Source: Arthrobacter sp.
GTDB taxonomy: Bacteria > Actinomycetota > Actinomycetes > Actinomycetales > Micrococcaceae
Assembly: GCA_030146405.1 (NCBI GenBank)
Contig: JASLBS010000053.1
Span: 1-17,100 of the forward strand
Direction of reading: 5' to 3'
Length of the DNA: 17,100 nt
This document shows positions 14,715 through 17,100 of the stretch, one piece after another. Made by a program: the position numbers and the translations under genes. The number at the start of each line of letters is the position of its first letter. The first letter of the stretch is position 1. The notes below the pieces were generated by a model. The model was not told the origin of the DNA, searched no databases, and was given only the letters and a program-made list of their open reading frames with translations.

Positions 14715-16055
14715 CTACTCGGAGACGGTGAAGCCCTGCTCCGAGCCGTAGCGGATGCTGGCATCCTGCCAGTTCTTCAGGCCCTCGGACAGCGGGGTGC
14801 TGGAGACATAGGCCTGGCCGGCGGTGTCGTTGTAGATGGTGTTCGCGTAGGCCTGGAAGGGCAGATAGGACCAGCCCTCTGCGACGTTCTGCGCGGATTC
14901 GGCAAAGATCTCGTTGGCCTTCTGGCCACCGAAGTACTCGAACTCGTCGCCCAGGAACTCCTCGGACTCCAGGGCCTCCGCCGTGGCGGGGAAGGCACCT
15001 TCGTCCACGCGCATCTGCACACCGTCGCCCACGTTGGCGTACTCGAGGAACGCGTACGCGAGGGCGCCCTGGGTGCTGGCCTCTGTGATGGTCAGCGCGC
15101 TGCCACCGTTCTCGGCGCTGACGTTCTCGCCGTCCTCCCACTGGGGGAGCGGTGCTGCGCGCCACTGCCCCGAGGCCGAGGGGACTCCGGACTCGAAGTT
15201 GGCCGGCATCCAGGCACCCGTGGCGAGGGTGGCGATGGTGCCGTTGCCGAGGCCCTGGTACCACTCGTCGCCCCAGGATGTGATGGGTGCCAGGAGATCC
15301 TCGTCGAGGAGCTGCTGCCAGGTCTCGGTGAACTTGGTGGTGCCCTCGTCGGAGAAGTCGATGGCCACGTCGGTGCCGTCCACCTGGAACGGTCGGCCAC
15401 CCGCCTGCCAGATGAGGCTGGTGGCCAGTCCGGCGTCACCCGTGTCATTGGCGATGTAGACGTTGGGGTCGGCCTCGTGCAGGGCGCGAGCGGCGTCGAC
15501 GTACTCCTCCCACGTGGTGGGCACCTCGACATCGTGCTTGCTGAAGACCTCCTGGTTGTAGAACAGGGCCATGGGCCCGGAGTCCATGGGCAGGCCGTAG
15601 ATACCCTCGTTCGCCTGCACGGAGTTCCACGGGCCGGTGTTGAAGGTGTCCTCGAGGTCGCCGGCACCGTAACCGCTGAGGTCCTGCACGGCGTCGGAGA
15701 GAGCGAACTGGGGGAGGGAGAAGTACTCGAGCTGGGCGATGTCGGGCACACCAGAACCGGCTGCGATGGCGTTCTGCAGTGCGGTGTAGTGGTCATTGCC
15801 GGTTCCGGCGTTCACGAGGTTGACGTCCACGTTGGGGTGTTCCTCCTCGAAGGCCGCCACCACGGTGTCGAGGGTGGGCTCCCAGGACCAGATGGTGATC
15901 GAGCCGCCTTCGTCGAGGGCTGCCTGGACGTCGTCGGCACTGACCTCCTCGCCTGCCGAGCCGCCGTCGTTCCCGCCACAGGCGGTGAGGGCGAGTGCCG
16001 CCGCGAGGGCCAGTGCGGAGCCGCGGAGCACCGCGGGAGAGATTCTGTTCTTCAT
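14715..16055 (-). CDS. Family 1 sugar ABC transporter substrate-binding lipoprotein
   Basis: The 446-residue product begins MKNRISPAVLRG, followed by a hydrophobic stretch and lipobox LTAC with Cys26, so it is a lipoprotein on the outer face of the membrane. After a short Gly/Ser/Glu-rich spacer the mature part shows the family 1 pattern: ITIWSWEPTLDTVVAAFEEEHPNVDVNLVN, later GIYGLPMDSGPMALFYN and VPTTWEEYVDAARALHE, and a G-N-G-T-I-A-T segment after the hinge. These features are typical of carbohydrate-binding proteins of the MalE/UgpB group. AGAGGAA precedes the ATG by three bases. The next gene is a GH42 beta-galactosidase, so a galactoside or galacto-oligosaccharide is the probable ligand. 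That is inferred from context and not from binding residues. Confidence 0.92.
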   Translation of the reverse strand: MKNRISPAVLRGSALALAAALALTACGGNDGGSAGEEVSADDVQAALDEGGSITIWSWEPTLDTVVAAFEEEHPNVDVNLVNAGTGNDHYTALQNAIAAGSGVPDIAQLEYFSLPQFALSDAVQDLSGYGAGDLEDTFNTGPWNSVQANEGIYGLPMDSGPMALFYNQEVFSKHDVEVPTTWEEYVDAARALHEADPNVYIANDTGDAGLATSLIWQAGGRPFQVDGTDVAIDFSDEGTTKFTETWQQLLDEDLLAPITSWGDEWYQGLGNGTIATLATGAWMPANFESGVPSASGQWRAAPLPQWEDGENVSAENGGSALTITEASTQGALAYAFLEYANVGDGVQMRVDEGAFPATAEALESEEFLGDEFEYFGGQKANEIFAESAQNVAEGWSYLPFQAYANTIYNDTAGQAYVSSTPLSEGLKNWQDASIRYGSEQGFTVSE

Positions 16056-16101
16056 GGGTTCCTCTTCACTTCATCGTTGTCGGGGAAGGGTGGGTCGGGG
16101 A

Positions 16102-17034
16102 TTATTCTTTGACGGCGCCGGCACTGAGGCCGGACTGCCAGAAGCGCTGCAGCAGCAGGAACGCCACCACCAGCGGAATGATGGTCAGGAGCGAACCGGC
16201 GATCACGAGATTGAAGATCGCCTCGCCGCCCGCAGTGGAGGCCTGTCCGTTCCAGGAGTAGAGGCCAAGGGTCAGCGGGTACCAGTCCGGGTTCCGAAGC
16301 ATGATCAGGGGGAGGAAGAAGTTGTTCCAGGTGGCCACCATGGTGAAGAGCAGCACGGTGACGATCCCCGGGCCGAGCAGTGGCATGCAGATCTGGAAGA
16401 AGGTACGGAATTCACCGGCTCCATCCATGCGCGCCGATTCCAACAGTTCCGTGGGGATGGCCTGCGCCGCGAATGTCCACATCAGGTAGAGGCCGAACGG
16501 CGAGATCAGGGTGGGGATGATCACGGCCCACGGGGTGTTGGTGAGCCCGATCTCGCTGAACATCAGGAAGGTGGGTACCGCCAGGGCGGTACCGGGAACG
16601 GCCACCGCACCGATGACGACGGCGAACACCGCCTTCTTGCCCGGGAAGTCGAACTTCGCGAGGGCATACCCGCCGAGGACGGCGAGGAACGTGGCCCCGC
16701 CGGCGCCCGCCACCACGTACATCACCGTGTTGAGGAACCAGCGGACGAAGATGCCGTCGTCGTAGGTCAGGGTGTCGGCGATGTTGGAGAACAGGGCGAA
16801 GTCTCCGCTGAACCACAGGCCGAATGAGGTGAAGAGGTCGCTCTGCGTCTTCGAGGAGTTGATGACCAGCCAGATCAGGGGGATGAGGCTGTAGACGAGC
16901 ACGATGCCCGTGAGGACGGTCAGCAGGACGCTGCGCTTCGGGGCGTCCCGACTGTAGCACTTGCTCTTCATCCGCACGTGCGCGGACCTCGGCTTCGTGT
17001 CCCGGGAGCGGGTGGGTTCGACGGCGACGCTCAC
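16102..17034 (-). CDS. MalG-type sugar ABC transporter permease
   Basis: This 310-residue inner-membrane permease works with the MalF-type permease just upstream and the binding protein just downstream. A basic N-terminus of about 35 residues precedes the first helix (about 36-57, VLLTVLTGIVLVYSLIPLIW), followed by NSSKTQSDLF and the LNTVMYVVAGAGGATFLAVL helix. The coupling motif ESARMDGAGEFRTFFQICMP is at 199-218, where the ATPase docks. MalG-type ends such as LGLYSWNGQAS and LLQRFWQSGLSAGAVKE are present. The GTG at 17034 starts two bases after the previous stop, with GGAAGGAAGG upstream. No sugar ATPase is in the window; in Gram-positive bacteria a shared MsmK/MsiK-type ATPase encoded elsewhere often serves such systems. 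Confidence 0.93.
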   Translation of the reverse strand: MSVAVEPTRSRDTKPRSAHVRMKSKCYSRDAPKRSVLLTVLTGIVLVYSLIPLIWLVINSSKTQSDLFTSFGLWFSGDFALFSNIADTLTYDDGIFVRWFLNTVMYVVAGAGGATFLAVLGGYALAKFDFPGKKAVFAVVIGAVAVPGTALAVPTFLMFSEIGLTNTPWAVIIPTLISPFGLYLMWTFAAQAIPTELLESARMDGAGEFRTFFQICMPLLGPGIVTVLLFTMVATWNNFFLPLIMLRNPDWYPLTLGLYSWNGQASTAGGEAIFNLVIAGSLLTIIPLVVAFLLLQRFWQSGLSAGAVKE

Positions 17035-17036
17035 GG

Positions 17037-17100
17037 TCAGCCTTCCTTCCGCATGCCACGGAGCTGCACCACGTAGGCGATGGCCATGGTGATCAGGCCC
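17037..17100 (-). CDS. C-terminal end of a MalF-type sugar ABC transporter permease (partial)
   Basis: Reading the minus strand from the window edge, the frame that ends at TGA (17039-17037) gives a hydrophobic helix followed by a basic tail: LITMAIAYVVQLRGMRKEG. This is the usual end of the permease that precedes MalG-type genes. The stop lies two bases before the next gene's GTG, and its last codons also supply the GGAAGGAAGG ribosome binding site. Only 20 residues are visible, so the call rests on position, hydrophobicity and order. Confidence 0.7.
   Translation of the reverse strand, partial: GLITMAIAYVVQLRGMRKEG

Noticed and set aside
12564..16112. Very long plus-strand open frame (1182 codons) opposite the sugar operon
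   Set aside because: It runs antisense across the GH42 gene, its intergenic hairpins and the binding-protein gene. Its Gly/Val/Arg-rich composition is the usual shadow of GC-rich codons and shows no recognisable domain.
1..17100. CRISPR arrays, insertion sequences, phage or toxin-antitoxin genes
   Set aside because: No regularly spaced repeats, transposase motifs or integrase-like products were seen. All confident genes are metabolic or regulatory.

Overview
The window reads as chromosomal DNA of a high-GC actinobacterium. GTG starts are frequent, stop/start overlaps (GTGA, ATGA, TGATG) are tight, and there is an actinobacterial-style GAF-ANTAR regulator. The flavor is Micrococcales (Arthrobacter-like), but the genus is an inference that no marker gene here settles. 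Every confident gene belongs to a nutrient uptake or use system or to its control.

Layout. (1) 1-2875, plus strand: two FecCD-type permeases and their ATPase, the membrane half of a ferric-siderophore ABC importer; its binding protein is not in the window. (2) 2952-3704, minus strand: a GAF-ANTAR regulator, convergent with the iron genes. (3) 3705-4282: no gene; it holds a weak promoter candidate and a terminator-like palindromic element. (4) 4283-12472, plus strand: a SAM-I/SAM-IV-type riboswitch followed by six tightly coupled genes. These are a peptide-type (family 5) lipoprotein binding protein, two DppB/DppC-type permeases, a double-domain DppD-DppF ATPase, a DszC/SfnB-type flavin monooxygenase of acyl-CoA dehydrogenase fold, and a DszA/NtaA-type luciferase-fold flavin monooxygenase. 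A hairpin terminator follows. (5) 12549-17100, minus strand: a sugar ABC operon (the end of a MalF-type permease, a MalG-type permease, a lipoprotein binding protein) and a GH42 beta-galactosidase, with two large stem-loops between the last two genes.

How the parts work together. The most interesting unit is region 4. A riboswitch that senses S-adenosylmethionine controls an importer and two reduced-flavin monooxygenases from the families that oxidise organosulfur compounds and cleave C-S bonds. The simplest reading is a sulfur-scavenging operon. When SAM falls, the cell makes an importer for a sulfur-containing organic solute and two oxygenases that free its sulfur. The substrate cannot be read from sequence, and no flavin reductase is encoded in the window. 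Region 5 imports and hydrolyses beta-galactosides. Region 1 imports ferric siderophores.
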